Below are positions 53,234 through 63,441 of a DNA stretch of 64,000 bases, piece after piece. The first letter of the stretch is position 1; every line of letters starts with the position of its first letter. A program made the position numbers and the translations under genes. The notes beneath the pieces were generated by a model. It saw nothing but the letters and a program-made list of their open reading frames with translations, did not search any database and was not told the origin of the DNA. The stretch comes from Verrucomicrobiota bacterium (lineage in GTDB: Bacteria > Verrucomicrobiota > Verrucomicrobiia > CAIQCK01), in assembly GCA_016222825.1 (NCBI GenBank), contig JACRQF010000010.1, positions 496,001 through 560,000 on the forward strand, given 5' to 3'.

Positions 53234-54106
53234 CTACTTGCCCGCAAGCTCGGCGCAGGTCGCGTTGAAGAACTTCACGCACTGCGCCAGCTCCGGCAGC
53301 GACTCTTTCCAGTTGTGCTCGTATTCGATGCAAAACGCGCCGCGGAAACCCTGCCGCTTCAACTCCGCCATCTGGCCCTTGGCGTTGCCGATGCCCATGC
53401 CCCACGGCACATCGTGGGCTTTGGGGTTGCCCTTCTCGTTCAAATCTTTGAAGTGCAACGCAATGATCCGCCCTTCGAGCTTCTTGAGGCACTCCACCGG
53501 GTCAAGGCCCGACCGGAGCCAGTGGCCCGTGTCAGCGCACACGCCGATGCGGCTGTCGCGGTTCTTCACCAACGACAGCACGTATTCGGGATCCCACAAC
53601 TTGTATTTGGGGTCCTTCGCGCGCTTGGGATGATTATGGATGGCAACCTTGATGTTGAACTCCCTGCAAAGCTTCTCGACGGTATCGAGCGCATCCGGCT
53701 CCATCTCGGCCACCAGCACGTCAATGCCCAGCTTCCTGGCGAACTCAAAGATCGCGCGGCTCTCGGCCTCGTCGGCGACCGGCTTCACCACGCCCATGTT
53801 CACCAGCTTTTTGATACCGCAGGCGGCGAGCTTCTTCTGGATCGCCTCCACGTCCTTCGCCGGCGCTGTCATCGTCTTCACCGGCTTTGGCCCGCCGAGA
53901 TTCACGCTGCCGGAGATGCTCATGTATTTCAGGCCGAGGCTGGCCGTCTTGTCTATCGCCTCGAAGATGGGAAACTCCTTGAACGTGTAGGAGTGGACCG
54001 CCAACTGCCAGCCCAGCTTGTCGGCCGCGGCGCAAGCCTCATCGGCCTTCGCCGTCGCCGCCCATGCCATCATCATTCCCATCGCCAGCCACAAAAGTCG
54101 CTTCAT
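53234..54106 (-). CDS. Exported TIM-barrel sugar phosphate isomerase/epimerase-like protein
   Basis: The 290-residue product has a signal peptide (MKRLLWLAMGMMMAWAATAKA). An AP-endonuclease-2-like TIM barrel follows, with LAVHSYTF, VAIHNHPK, IGVCADTGHWLRSG, ALHFKDLNEKG and IEYEHNW. The His, Asp and Glu residues in these motifs form the metal site of xylose-isomerase-like enzymes. Such exported members are frequent in Planctomycetes and Verrucomicrobia and are thought to act on sugars or inositols. It lies 54 bases downstream of the HzsA-like gene on the same strand, and the two may be co-regulated. M54106 is chosen. Confidence 0.8.
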   Translation of the reverse strand: MKRLLWLAMGMMMAWAATAKADEACAAADKLGWQLAVHSYTFKEFPIFEAIDKTASLGLKYMSISGSVNLGGPKPVKTMTAPAKDVEAIQKKLAACGIKKLVNMGVVKPVADEAESRAIFEFARKLGIDVLVAEMEPDALDTVEKLCREFNIKVAIHNHPKRAKDPKYKLWDPEYVLSLVKNRDSRIGVCADTGHWLRSGLDPVECLKKLEGRIIALHFKDLNEKGNPKAHDVPWGMGIGNAKGQMAELKRQGFRGAFCIEYEHNWKESLPELAQCVKFFNATCAELAGK

Positions 54107-54365
54107 AGTTTCTCGTTCTCCATTCCTTCCAACCCATCTCCGCCCCACACTCGCTGGCGCGGATGACAGGCGGAAAGAATAGGGCAATGGCCGGATGCCT
54201 GTCAATCAGGGGAAACCTATAACTTGATCGAGAGCATTCTGAAGGCCCATGTCCACTGCCGCGATTGCCAGCGTCGCGCAGGAAAAGGTGGCGATGGAAA
54301 GGGAAAGCGTGTAATAGAATCGGGACAGTTGCCGGCCAGAACTGAGGGCCGCTGCAACGACGCGT

Positions 54366-57300
54366 ATGGATGGGCCAAAGCAATCAAGCATAGGAAGCGT
54401 GAGTCTCCGTTGGCTGTATCAACGGAGGCTGGCGTTGGTGGTGACGCTGGCCATCGGCATTGGGGCGTCGGTGGCGGTGTTCTTCGTGGCGCAGAGGTGG
54501 GAGCAGGAAGCGCTGCGGATTGACTACGAGGTGGCAAGCAACGACCGGATGTTGGCGGTCAGGCGGACCCTTCAGGATCACGTGGCGGTGCTCGACATGC
54601 TCGGCAGGTTTTGCGAGGTGACGAAACGCGTGGACCGGGCCGAATTCCGGCAGTTCATCCGGCATCCGCTGAGCCGCGATGCGGATATTGTGATGCTGGC
54701 ATGGATTCCGCGCGTGACATCCGAGCAGCGGGCTTTGTTCGAGGCGGCGATGCAAGCGGTGGGGCCTGTCGAGTTCAAGATTGCCGAGCGCGACGCGCAG
54801 GGCAAGACGGTGGAAGCGGGTCCTCGCGCGGAGTATTTCCCCGTGCTGTTCGCGGAGCCTTTTGACCGCAACAGGACGGTCCTTGGCTTGGACTTCGGAG
54901 CCATTGCCCCTGTCCGCGAGGCCTCGGAGCGGGCCAGCAAAGAGAACAAGATGGTTGCCGTCATTGACAAGACGGGCGTGTTTGCGCCGGCCGGCCACGG
55001 CGGCGAATCCGCGAAGGGAGGGGCCTCGCCCGGTTCCGTCCCGCGTTTGTTCTGTTTGTTGTTGCAGCCGGTTTACAAGGACGGCGAACCCATCAACACC
55101 GCGGAAACCCGGCGTGAGAGTCTGCTGGGCTTTGCCGCGTGCGTGTTCAACATCGGAGAGGCGGTGGAGAACACACTACGGCAGACAAAATCCTCCGGCT
55201 TGGACGTTTCGATCTTCGACACAACCACCAGCCAGCGGCAACGGCTGTATGACTTCCTGTCGCGATCCCATACACCAGCCGACGACGCGCCCTTGGATGA
55301 GAAGTGGCGGCGGATGGTCGCCAGCCACGGCACCATGCCGTTCGCGCTGGCCGACCGGCAATGGTCGGTGGTATGCACGCCGACACGGATGTTTTTGCAG
55401 ACCCACATACCGGAGGATTCGTGGTTGTTGATGGCCTGCGGATTGATGGCGACGGTGATGTTGGCGGGACACTTGCTTTGGATCATGAAGCACGCCGTGC
55501 AGGCGGAGCAGTTGGTGGTGGGACGAACGTCCGAACTTGCCGCCGAGGTCGCCAAGCACAAGCAGACGGCGGCCGCGCTGCAGGAAAGCGAAAGGCGATA
55601 CCGCCGGCTGTTCGAGAATTCCGCCGATGCGCTGATGACGCTGGACGAGCACGTGATCTTGGACTGCAACGCGACAACGCTGAAGATGTTCCGCTACGAC
55701 AACAAGAAGGAGTTCGTCCGGCTCAGTCCCGCCCAGCTCTCGCCCCTGCAACAGCCTTCCGGCGTGGATTCCAAAGCGGCGGCGGAAGAAAAGGTCAAAG
55801 AGGCGTTTGAACAAGGGTTGGCCCGGTTCGACTGGGTGTATCGCCGCCAGAACGGGGAGGATTTCCTTGCGGAAGTGTCGCTGGCAGCGATTGAGTTGGC
55901 GGGACACAAGGTGTTTCTGGCCACAGTGCGCGATGTCACCGAGCACCGGAAGGCGCAGGAGGAGTTGCGGCACGCGAAAGAAGCCGCTGAAGCCGCCACA
56001 AAGGCCAAGAGCGATTTCCTGGCGAGCATGAGCCATGAAATCCGCACACCGATGAACGGCGTCATCGGCATGACCGGGTTGCTGCTCGACACGTCACTGA
56101 CGCCGGAACAGCGGGAGTATGCCCGGATCGTGCGCAACTGCGGCAACGCCCTGCTGATGATCATCAACGACATCCTCGATTTCTCGAAGATCGAGTCGGG
56201 CAAGATGTCCATCGAGCCGATGAGCTTCAACTTGCGGCAGGCGGTGGAGGAAGTCACCGATCTGCTCCTGGCCGACGCCGACGACAAGGGCATCGAGTTG
56301 ATCGTGCGCTACACGCCCAATGCGCCCAGTCGCGTGATCGGCGATCCCGGCCGCATCCGCCAGGTGCTGACCAATCTTGTCGGCAACTCCATCAAGTTCA
56401 CGGAGAAGGGCCACATCCTGGTCACGGTGGAATGCGAAGAGCAGAACGAGCAGAACGCGTTGCTGCGGATCTCGGTCCAGGACACCGGCATCGGCATCCC
56501 GTCGGAGAAGCTCGGCGCGCTGTTCCAACGCTTCTCCCAAGTGGACGCTTCCGCCACGCGGCGCTACGGTGGCACGGGGTTGGGTCTGGCCATTTCGCGG
56601 GAACTGGTGGAACTGATGGGTGGCTCCATCGGCGTCGAGAGCCAGCCGGGACAAGGCTCCACGTTCTGGTTCAAGCTGCGGCTGCCACTGGACGACAAGT
56701 CCGATTCGATCGTTTCGCCCAAGCTGGTCTTGAAGAACCTGCGCATACTGATCGTGGACGACAATGAGGTGAACCGCCGCGTCCTGGAGGAGCAACTCGG
56801 CAGTTGCGGCGCGCGCACCAGCCAGGTTGTGTCGGGGCGCGACGGATTGCGCATGATGCACGAAGCCGTGGCGGCCAAGGATCCCTTCCAGCTTGCCGTG
56901 GTGGACTACCAGATGCCGGAGATGGACGGGATGATGTTCGGCCGCGCGGTCAAGGATGACCCGGCGTTGAAGAGCACCGTGTTGGTCATGCTCTCTTCGG
57001 TGGGCCAGCGCCACCTGACGCCGGAAATACGCGAGGCGGGCTTCTCGGCGTGCCTGAGCAAGGCCGTCTATGCGTCGCAACTCATTCAAACCATCGCGGA
57101 CGCGTGGCGGTCCATTTCCAAAGGCGCCAATGTGCCGGCCAAGCCCAAGCCCGCCCTTCCGGTGATCCGTGCGCGCGTGCTGGTGGCCGAGGACAACGTG
57201 GCCAACCAAAAAGTGGCCACACGGCTGCTGGAGAAGCTCGGCTGCCGCGTGGACGTGGCCGCCACCGGCGCCGAGGCCGTGCGGTTGCTGCGGCTGCTCT

Positions 57301-57968
57301 CCTACGACATCGTGTTCATGGATTGCCAGATGCCGGAGATGGACGGCTACGAGGCAACGCGCGAAATCCGCCGCCAGAAAGGCCTCAACCGCAAAGTCCC
57401 CATCGTGGCCATGACCGCCAACGCGATGGCCGGCGACCGCGAGGAATGCCTGGCGGCCGGGATGGACGACTACGTCGCCAAACCCGTCGAGATGGAGCAG
57501 GTCATCGGCATGTTGAAGCGTTGGGCGCGGTTGAGAGTGGAGTCAGACCGGCCGGAGGCGGCTCCCGCAGGGACCGCAGGGGCCGCGCCAGTCAAGACCG
57601 CCACCCCACAAGCGAAATTGTCCGCCGTGGATGCCGAGACCATCGCCCGGCTGCGCGAACTGGCGGAAGGCGACAATCAGGCGTTTCTGAAGGACCTGCT
57701 CGGCACCTACTTGACCGACACCGCCAAGCGGCTGGTTGTGCTGCAAAATAACACCGCGGACGGAAACGCCCGCGAGATGATGCGGGCGGCGCACGCCATC
57801 AAGGGCAGCAGCCTCAACGTCGGGGCCAACCAGTTGGCCGAGTATTGCCAGCAGGTGGAAGAAATCACCGAAACCGGAAAGCTGGACGGCACGGCGAAAC
57901 TGGTCACCCGGATTCAACAGGAATTTGAAAAGGTCCAGAAAGAATTGCACGGCCTCATGGAAGGATGA
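54366..57968 (+). CDS. Hybrid sensor histidine kinase CHASE-PAS-HisKA-HATPase-REC-REC-Hpt
   Basis: The 1200-residue product has an N-terminal membrane helix (about 25-42), a periplasmic CHASE domain (about 60-250) and a second helix (about 350-372). Then come a PAS domain (about 405-530), HisKA with SHEIRTP (phospho-His near residue 557) and HATPase with N-box [10 protein letters not shown] (about 670) and [10 protein letters not shown] (about 737). Two receivers ([12 protein letters not shown] near 845 and [12 protein letters not shown] near 985) and an Hpt domain with AHAIKGSS (about 1142) complete a phosphorelay in one chain. The output is not evident. It is followed 69 bases later by another multi-receiver kinase. 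Confidence 0.92.
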   Translation: MDGPKQSSIGSVSLRWLYQRRLALVVTLAIGIGASVAVFFVAQRWEQEALRIDYEVASNDRMLAVRRTLQDHVAVLDMLGRFCEVTKRVDRAEFRQFIRHPLSRDADIVMLAWIPRVTSEQRALFEAAMQAVGPVEFKIAERDAQGKTVEAGPRAEYFPVLFAEPFDRNRTVLGLDFGAIAPVREASERASKENKMVAVIDKTGVFAPAGHGGESAKGGASPGSVPRLFCLLLQPVYKDGEPINTAETRRESLLGFAACVFNIGEAVENTLRQTKSSGLDVSIFDTTTSQRQRLYDFLSRSHTPADDAPLDEKWRRMVASHGTMPFALADRQWSVVCTPTRMFLQTHIPEDSWLLMACGLMATVMLAGHLLWIMKHAVQAEQLVVGRTSELAAEVAKHKQTAAALQESERRYRRLFENSADALMTLDEHVILDCNATTLKMFRYDNKKEFVRLSPAQLSPLQQPSGVDSKAAAEEKVKEAFEQGLARFDWVYRRQNGEDFLAEVSLAAIELAGHKVFLATVRDVTEHRKAQEELRHAKEAAEAATKAKSDFLASMSHEIRTPMNGVIGMTGLLLDTSLTPEQREYARIVRNCGNALLMIINDILDFSKIESGKMSIEPMSFNLRQAVEEVTDLLLADADDKGIELIVRYTPNAPSRVIGDPGRIRQVLTNLVGNSIKFTEKGHILVTVECEEQNEQNALLRISVQDTGIGIPSEKLGALFQRFSQVDASATRRYGGTGLGLAISRELVELMGGSIGVESQPGQGSTFWFKLRLPLDDKSDSIVSPKLVLKNLRILIVDDNEVNRRVLEEQLGSCGARTSQVVSGRDGLRMMHEAVAAKDPFQLAVVDYQMPEMDGMMFGRAVKDDPALKSTVLVMLSSVGQRHLTPEIREAGFSACLSKAVYASQLIQTIADAWRSISKGANVPAKPKPALPVIRARVLVAEDNVANQKVATRLLEKLGCRVDVAATGAEAVRLLRLLSYDIVFMDCQMPEMDGYEATREIRRQKGLNRKVPIVAMTANAMAGDREECLAAGMDDYVAKPVEMEQVIGMLKRWARLRVESDRPEAAPAGTAGAAPVKTATPQAKLSAVDAETIARLRELAEGDNQAFLKDLLGTYLTDTAKRLVVLQNNTADGNAREMMRAAHAIKGSSLNVGANQLAEYCQQVEEITETGKLDGTAKLVTRIQQEFEKVQKELHGLMEG

Positions 57969-58037
57969 CCCGACCCTCGTGCGCACTGGAAATCACAATT
58001 TGACGGCCTGCAACCGCACCCGCATAGTCTCCGCGTC

Positions 58038-60059
58038 ATGAGCCAGGCATCCAAGTCTGCGGATGGCGTTCCTGCGGCACCGGCCCCGACCGGGCAGAAC
58101 GGCTCCATGCTGGTGCTCGTGGTGGACGACAACGCCTTCAGCCGGCGGGTCATCGTCCAGTTGCTCCAGCAGGCCGGCTTCAAGACGCTGGAAGCTTCCG
58201 ACGGCGCCCAAGCCATCCAGATCCTCACTCGCACGCCCGACATCCGTCTTATGACGCTGGACCTGGAAATGCCGAGCATGAACGGCTTCCAAGTGCTGGA
58301 GGCGCTGCGCTCGCCCGCCAAGGCCGAATCTCTGAAGGCCGTCGGCAACGACCGCGTGCCCATCATCCTCGTCACCGGCAACGACACCTATCCCAACCGC
58401 AAACGCGGATTCGAGCTTGGCGCGGCCGATTTCGTCCGCAAGGACGAGGTTCAGGATCAACTCGTGCTCACCGCGCGATTGATCCTTTCCCCGGCCACGG
58501 CGTTTGCCGGCATGACAGTGCTGGTAGTGGAGGACACTGCGGTCGCCCGCCAGATGATGGTTTCCTGTGTGCGCCAGCTCGGCGTGGACGTGGTGGACGT
58601 CCACGACGGCGCCGACGCGCTGGACCTGCTGCGCCGCCGGCCCACGTCGGTGGACCTGGTGCTCACCGACATGCACATGTCCAAGGTAAACGGCGACGAG
58701 TTGTGCTTGCGGGTCCGGCAGGAACTGGGCCTGAAAGAGCTGCCTGTCATCGTCTTGAGCGGAACGTCCGAGCCGGACGTGAAACTCCAGTTGTTCCGCA
58801 TCGGCGCCACGGATTTTCTGGAGAAGCCCTTCATCAAGGAGGAACTGATCGCGCGTCTGAGCGTGCATCTGAAGCGCCAGCAACTGGACCGCAACCTCCG
58901 GGCCAACCTGGTGCGGCTGAAGGAACTCGACAAGTTGAAGGACGAGTTCCTGGCGGTCTGCTCGCACGACCTGCGCTCGCCGCTCAGCGGGATTCTCGGT
59001 TTTACCCAGCTTCTGCTGAAGGATCCGGAAATGAGTCCGGCCAAGCAGGACATGCTCCACCGGATCATGAACGCCGGCAAGTATCTGCTGGAGTTGATCA
59101 ACGACATCCTCGATCTCGGCCGCGCGCAGGCCCAGAAGGAGAGCATGGAGTTCCTGCCGCTCAATCCCATCGTCATCCTGCGCCAGTGCCTCGGCAATTT
59201 CCGGCCAACGGCGGACAGCAAGCGCATTGAGCTGTCCATGACTGAGCAGCCGTCCGTGGCGCGCGCAACCGTCCTCGGCAACCACACCGCCCTCTCGCGC
59301 ATCTACACCAATCTCATCTCCAACGCGATCAAGTTCACGCCGGAAGGCGGGAAGGTCTTCCTCCGCGTCTCGATGGACGGCGGCGGCCACACACTTTCGA
59401 TCGAATGCGAGGACACGGGCATCGGCATCCCCGAATCCATGATGTCCAAGCTCTTCAGCCGCTACTCCAAGGTTTCCCGCCAAGGCACCCACGGCGAACG
59501 CGGCACCGGCTTGGGCCTGATCATCACGCGCGAACTGATTGAATCGCACGGCGGGCAGCTCTCGGTGCACAGCCGCGAGGGGCAGGGAACCACGTTCACC
59601 ATCACACTGCCGCTGACCGGCACGGACTCGCCACCGGTTCCCGATCAACCCGCGCACGAGCCGCTCGCCCGCAGCCTGCATATTCTTGCGGCGGAAGATG
59701 ACGCGGTGAACATGAAGGTGCTGGAGTTCATGCTCAAGAAGATGAACCATGAATGCCTGATTGTTCCCAACGGGCAGGAAGCTTTAAAGACGTTCGTGGC
59801 GCTGCAAGAGGCGGAGCGGTTCGACGTGATTGTCATGGATATCGAGATGCCAGTGATGGACGGACGCCAGACCATCGTCGCCATGCGCGAGCACGAGCGC
59901 AGCCAAGGCATCAAGCCCGTCCCGGCCATCGCCGTCACCGCGCACACCGGTGAGAAGGAACGTCGGGAATACCTGAAGATCGGCTTCAACGCCGTCGTGA
60001 GCAAACCGTTCAAGAGCGAGGAACTCAGCCTCGTCCTGGAACAGCTTCTGGCCCCCTGA
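58038..60059 (+). CDS. Soluble hybrid kinase REC-REC-HisKA-HATPase-REC
   Basis: The 673-residue product has no membrane segment. Receiver 1 (about 25-145) carries LDLEMPSMNG, receiver 2 (about 157-280) TDMHMSKVNG, HisKA CSHDLRSPLSG (His near 308) and HATPase NLISNAIKFTPEG (about 425) and RGTGLGLII (about 488). Receiver 3 (about 547-670) has VMDIEMPVMDG. All three phospho-acceptor Asp residues are present. It lacks an input domain other than receivers, so it probably collects phosphate or signals from the CHASE kinase encoded just upstream. It converges on cheB with a 19-base gap. Confidence 0.9.
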   Translation: MSQASKSADGVPAAPAPTGQNGSMLVLVVDDNAFSRRVIVQLLQQAGFKTLEASDGAQAIQILTRTPDIRLMTLDLEMPSMNGFQVLEALRSPAKAESLKAVGNDRVPIILVTGNDTYPNRKRGFELGAADFVRKDEVQDQLVLTARLILSPATAFAGMTVLVVEDTAVARQMMVSCVRQLGVDVVDVHDGADALDLLRRRPTSVDLVLTDMHMSKVNGDELCLRVRQELGLKELPVIVLSGTSEPDVKLQLFRIGATDFLEKPFIKEELIARLSVHLKRQQLDRNLRANLVRLKELDKLKDEFLAVCSHDLRSPLSGILGFTQLLLKDPEMSPAKQDMLHRIMNAGKYLLELINDILDLGRAQAQKESMEFLPLNPIVILRQCLGNFRPTADSKRIELSMTEQPSVARATVLGNHTALSRIYTNLISNAIKFTPEGGKVFLRVSMDGGGHTLSIECEDTGIGIPESMMSKLFSRYSKVSRQGTHGERGTGLGLIITRELIESHGGQLSVHSREGQGTTFTITLPLTGTDSPPVPDQPAHEPLARSLHILAAEDDAVNMKVLEFMLKKMNHECLIVPNGQEALKTFVALQEAERFDVIVMDIEMPVMDGRQTIVAMREHERSQGIKPVPAIAVTAHTGEKERREYLKIGFNAVVSKPFKSEELSLVLEQLLAP

Positions 60060-60078
60060 TCCCCCATGCGGCGGCCCG

Positions 60079-61134
60079 CTACTTCGCCGCCGGGGCGTAA
60101 TTACACGCGTGCTTGAGCAGAGACTCGGCAATGCGATGCAGCGGCATCACCTCGCACGCTCCGCCGCACCGTATCGCGGCAGCCGGCATCCCGAACACCA
60201 CTGACGTCGCGTGGTCCTGCGCAATCGTGTAGGCCCCCTGCCCGCGCAGCGCCAGCAATCCCTGCGCGCCGTCGCTTCCCATGCCGGTCAGCAGCGCGGC
60301 GACAAACCTGGCGCCGGGACACCGGGCCATGGATTGGAAAAGCACTTCGATGCTGGGCCGCTGATGATGAACCATCGGGCCGTCCTTGACCTGCACCCGA
60401 AGCTGGCCAGCGTGATGGCGCAACAGCATGTGCGTATTGCCGCGCGCAACCAGAGCCAGACCGGCCCGCACCGCGTCGCCATCGGCGGCCTCCCTCACCT
60501 CCATCTGGCAGGACTTGTTCAGCCGCTGCGCAAAGGACGCCGTGAAATAAGCGGGCATGTGCTGCACAATCAACGTGGCCGGGCCGTTCTTCGGAAACCG
60601 CCGCAGGATGGTTTCGATGGCGTGCGTGCCGCCCGTCGAAGCGCCGATGGCCACAATCCGCCGCGGCGGCCCGGCGAGCGTCAAAGGCGCCGTCAGGTCG
60701 GCCTCCGAACCGGACGGATGCTTCGGCGAACGATCGAATTTCACCTGTGCGGCGGCCTTGATCTTGGCCACAAGCATTTCGGTCATCTCGGATAACTCGA
60801 GGCCCGGCCCCGGTTTGCACATCACGTCCACGGCACCGGAACCGATCGCGTCCAGCGCCAACTGGCCGCCGGGCATTGTGAGCGATGAGACGATGATCAC
60901 CGGCACCGGATGGTAGTGCATCAACTTGCGCAGGAACGTCAGCCCGTCCATCCGCGGCATTTCGATGTCCAGAAGAACCACGTCCGGCGCCATGCTGACA
61001 ATCTTGTCGCGCGCCGCGTAGGCGTCGTGGGCCGCCCCCACCACCTGAATCTGCGGGTCGCGGCTCAACTCCGAGGTCAGCACCTCGCGCACCACAGCCG
61101 AGTCGTCCACCAACAGCACCTTGATCTTATCCAT
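60079..61134 (-). CDS. cheB: Chemotaxis protein-glutamate methylesterase/deamidase CheB
   Basis: The 351-residue product has an N-terminal receiver (VLLVDDSAVVREVL; phospho-Asp in VVLLDIEMPRMDG). The C-terminal methylesterase has GASTGGTHAIE (nucleophile Ser), VQHMPAYFTASFA (His) and TGMGSDGAQG (Asp). It removes methyl groups from receptor glutamates and so resets adaptation. It is the last gene of the minus-strand cluster MCP-cheR-cheD-cheY-cheX-cheB; only five bases separate it from cheX. Confidence 0.96.
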   Translation of the reverse strand: MDKIKVLLVDDSAVVREVLTSELSRDPQIQVVGAAHDAYAARDKIVSMAPDVVLLDIEMPRMDGLTFLRKLMHYHPVPVIIVSSLTMPGGQLALDAIGSGAVDVMCKPGPGLELSEMTEMLVAKIKAAAQVKFDRSPKHPSGSEADLTAPLTLAGPPRRIVAIGASTGGTHAIETILRRFPKNGPATLIVQHMPAYFTASFAQRLNKSCQMEVREAADGDAVRAGLALVARGNTHMLLRHHAGQLRVQVKDGPMVHHQRPSIEVLFQSMARCPGARFVAALLTGMGSDGAQGLLALRGQGAYTIAQDHATSVVFGMPAAAIRCGGACEVMPLHRIAESLLKHACNYAPAAK

Positions 61135-61139
61135 GGCGT

Positions 61140-61595
61140 TCAGGTTTCAACGAACAATAGCAGCGGATGTCCCTCCACCGCCAGCATGGCCTGCGGCTTT
61201 CCATTCACATATCGTGTTGCCGCTTCCAGCGTCGCCACCTGAAGCGATGGAGTGGTCAGATTGACAATACGCCCGTTGCGTTCCACACGATGAAGGTAGT
61301 TGCCGCAGACGATGTTCAACAACTCCTTGACCGCATCCTGCGCTTGCTCGTCGCCATCCTCCGTCTGCGGGTCTTCATAGAAATTGGCCGCCGCCTGCCG
61401 CGCAAGGCCCGGCGACACAACCACGCCGATGCCTCCTGCGCGCGCTCCAGTAAAAGAGATGGTGACGATCCAGGACGGTTCCGGCAGCACAGCCGGCCCG
61501 CCTTTCGTTCCCGGCGGATCGCCCAACATGAAGGCGTAGCGTTCAAGCACCTCGATGGCGACCTCGACCAGTGTGTTGATGTTGTCCGCGCTCAT
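61140..61595 (-). CDS. CheX-like chemotaxis phosphatase
   Basis: The 151-residue product has the CheC/CheX/FliY-type core DAVKELLNIVCGNYL: Glu, Asn and small residues of the catalytic helix, E-x-x-N. TISFTG strands lie early and ATRYVNGKPQAMLAVEGHPLLLFVE at the C-terminus. CheX proteins dephosphorylate CheY-P. Its place between cheY and cheB supports this. Overall sequence identity to known CheX appears low, so the call rests on the helix motif and context. Confidence 0.7.
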   Translation of the reverse strand: MSADNINTLVEVAIEVLERYAFMLGDPPGTKGGPAVLPEPSWIVTISFTGARAGGIGVVVSPGLARQAAANFYEDPQTEDGDEQAQDAVKELLNIVCGNYLHRVERNGRIVNLTTPSLQVATLEAATRYVNGKPQAMLAVEGHPLLLFVET

Positions 61596-61616
61596 ATCAA
61601 GTCTCTCGTTGCAGGC

Positions 61617-61997
61617 TCACGCGCTCTTGAGGAAACGCTCCACGACGGCCTTCAAATCCTCCGGCGTGATCGGCTTGGTGAGGTATGCCTGCACGCCAGC
61701 CTCCCGCATCTCCGCCATGCGCTGCGCGCTGCGGTCCGTGGAAATGATGATGACCGGGATGGATTTGAGCAGGTCCATCGCCCTCATCTGCCGCACCATC
61801 TCCGTGCCGTTCACCGTCGGCATGTTGATGTCCGCGAACACCAAATCCACCCACACCCGCTGGAGCAGGTCCAACGCTTCCTGGCCGTTGCGCGCTTGAT
61901 AAACCTGGCTCAAGGGCACCTCGGCCATTTGCAGCGTGCGCGCGATGAAGGTCCGCGCCGTCAGGGAATCGTCCACAATCAGGATGTTGTAGGCCAT
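61617..61997 (-). CDS. CheY-like response regulator
   Basis: The 126-residue product is a single receiver domain: ILIVDDSLTART (acidic pair), LVFADINMPTVNG (phospho-Asp), VIIISTD (Ser/Thr switch) and AYLTKPI (Lys). It has no output domain, so it acts by binding, probably to the flagellar switch or to CheX. M61997 follows a GGAGGG-like sequence. The frame to 62171 overlaps cheD and is not used. Confidence 0.88.
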   Translation of the reverse strand: MAYNILIVDDSLTARTFIARTLQMAEVPLSQVYQARNGQEALDLLQRVWVDLVFADINMPTVNGTEMVRQMRAMDLLKSIPVIIISTDRSAQRMAEMREAGVQAYLTKPITPEDLKAVVERFLKSA

Positions 61998-62010
61998 AAG
62001 AGTCCCTCCT

Positions 62011-62508
62011 TCAAAGCTCGCGCTCCCGCCCTTCTGATTGCACCACCACCCGGCCCGTCTCGATTTCCAGCCGGAGCGTCCGAGCCTGGTCGCCACCGAT
62101 GTCTTCCGCGCGGATGAACAGGCCGTTCTTCCACATGATCTTGCGGAACACCGCATGGTTGCGTTCCCCAATCCGGAAGAAGTTCGCCCTGTCCATCACC
62201 CGCGCCGCTCCGGCCACGCGCGCCACCAGGTTCTTCTTGCGGCAGCCGCGCCTGAGCATCGCCTCAATCAGTTTGGGAACGCCGATGTCCACGAACAAAC
62301 CAGGTTTCGCCTTGGCCTTCTCTTTGTCAATCCGCGACAGGGGCAACATGCAATGAGCCATGCCTCCCACCTTCAAAACCGGATCGTAGAAGGTCACGCC
62401 CAGGCACGACCCCAACGAGTGTGCGACCAGCGATTCATCCGGCGAATCGGATATCGCCATGCCCCCAATGCCCACCACAACGGTTTTCAGACGGCGTTTA
62501 GAAGCCAT
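62011..62508 (-). CDS. cheD: Chemoreceptor glutamine deamidase CheD
   Basis: The 165-residue product has the CheD active-site set SLGSCLGV (catalytic Cys), GGMAHCMLP (His) and FFRIGERNHAVF with ENGL-type KNGLFIRAEDIGG. CheD deamidates receptor glutamines and can regulate CheC/CheX phosphatases, which fits the neighbouring cheX. It lies 13 bases before cheY and 75 bases after cheR. Confidence 0.92.
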   Translation of the reverse strand: MASKRRLKTVVVGIGGMAISDSPDESLVAHSLGSCLGVTFYDPVLKVGGMAHCMLPLSRIDKEKAKAKPGLFVDIGVPKLIEAMLRRGCRKKNLVARVAGAARVMDRANFFRIGERNHAVFRKIMWKNGLFIRAEDIGGDQARTLRLEIETGRVVVQSEGREREL

Positions 62509-62583
62509 GGCGGGAGCAAATGCCTGTGTCGGAACCGCTATCTGCCGACTGCCTGGGGACGATGATGATCCAAGTCATGTTGT

Positions 62584-63441
62584 TCAAAGTCTAGCATACA
62601 CCGACGGGGCCACGTTCCTGAAACCCGTCGGCAACCCAGCGAGGCTTTCAGCGCTGCCCACAACCAAGTAGCCACCGGAACGCAACAGACGCCAACATTC
62701 GTCCAGCAACCGCCGGCGCACAGTGTCGTCAAAATAGATCATCGCGTTCCGGCAGAAAATGGCATCGAACGGACCGCGCATGGCGTAAGGCGTCTGCGCA
62801 AGATTCAACCGGGCAAACGTGATCATCCCAGCCAGCGCGGGACTTACCCGGTAGCGCCTGCCGCTTTCGTTTTGCTCGCAGACGAAATAACGGCGGACGA
62901 ACGCCTCCGGAACCGTTTTCATGTCGCTGGCCGCGTAAACACCTTCCCGGGCCTCCGCCAAGGCGCGCGTGGAGAGGTCGGTGGCCAGGATGCGCACGTC
63001 ACAGTCCGCCGGGAGGTTCTCGCGGACCACCATCGCCACGCTGCAAGCCTCCTCGCCGCTCGCGGCGGCCGCGCACCAGAAACGGAAGCGGGTCCGGCCT
63101 TCCTGCCGCCATTGCGCGAGCCAGCCGGCCAGGTGCTCGAAGTGTTTCGGCTCGCGGAAAAACTGGGTGACGTTCGTGGAGATGGCATTGAGCATCTCCA
63201 CAGGCTCTTCGTGTTCGGGCGACTCCTCCAGCAGGCGCAGGTAGTCGCGGAAATGCGTGATCCCAAGCCGGCGCATCCGCTTGCCGATGCGGGCGACGAC
63301 AAGCGCCTCCTTTTGCGCGTTCAGCACGATGCCGGCCTTCTGATAGACAATCTCCGCGATGCGCCGAAACGTCGCCGGGTCAATCTCGGTTTCTGGCTGT
63401 TCGCCCATGTGACGCGCCGCCATCATACCCGCGCGTTTCAA
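62584..63441 (-). CDS. cheR: Chemotaxis protein methyltransferase CheR
   Basis: The 285-residue product has the CheR N-terminal helical domain and the SAM-binding domain with ISTNVTQFFREPKHFEHL, FWCAAAASGEEACSVAM, ILATDLSTRAL, FDAIFCRNAMIYFDD and WRLLRSGGYLVVGSAESL. It methylates receptor glutamates. The usual SAGCSSGEEPYS is changed to CAAAASGEEACS. Its start overlaps the MCP stop by four bases (ATGA). Confidence 0.95.
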   Translation of the reverse strand: MKRAGMMAARHMGEQPETEIDPATFRRIAEIVYQKAGIVLNAQKEALVVARIGKRMRRLGITHFRDYLRLLEESPEHEEPVEMLNAISTNVTQFFREPKHFEHLAGWLAQWRQEGRTRFRFWCAAAASGEEACSVAMVVRENLPADCDVRILATDLSTRALAEAREGVYAASDMKTVPEAFVRRYFVCEQNESGRRYRVSPALAGMITFARLNLAQTPYAMRGPFDAIFCRNAMIYFDDTVRRRLLDECWRLLRSGGYLVVGSAESLAGLPTGFRNVAPSVYARL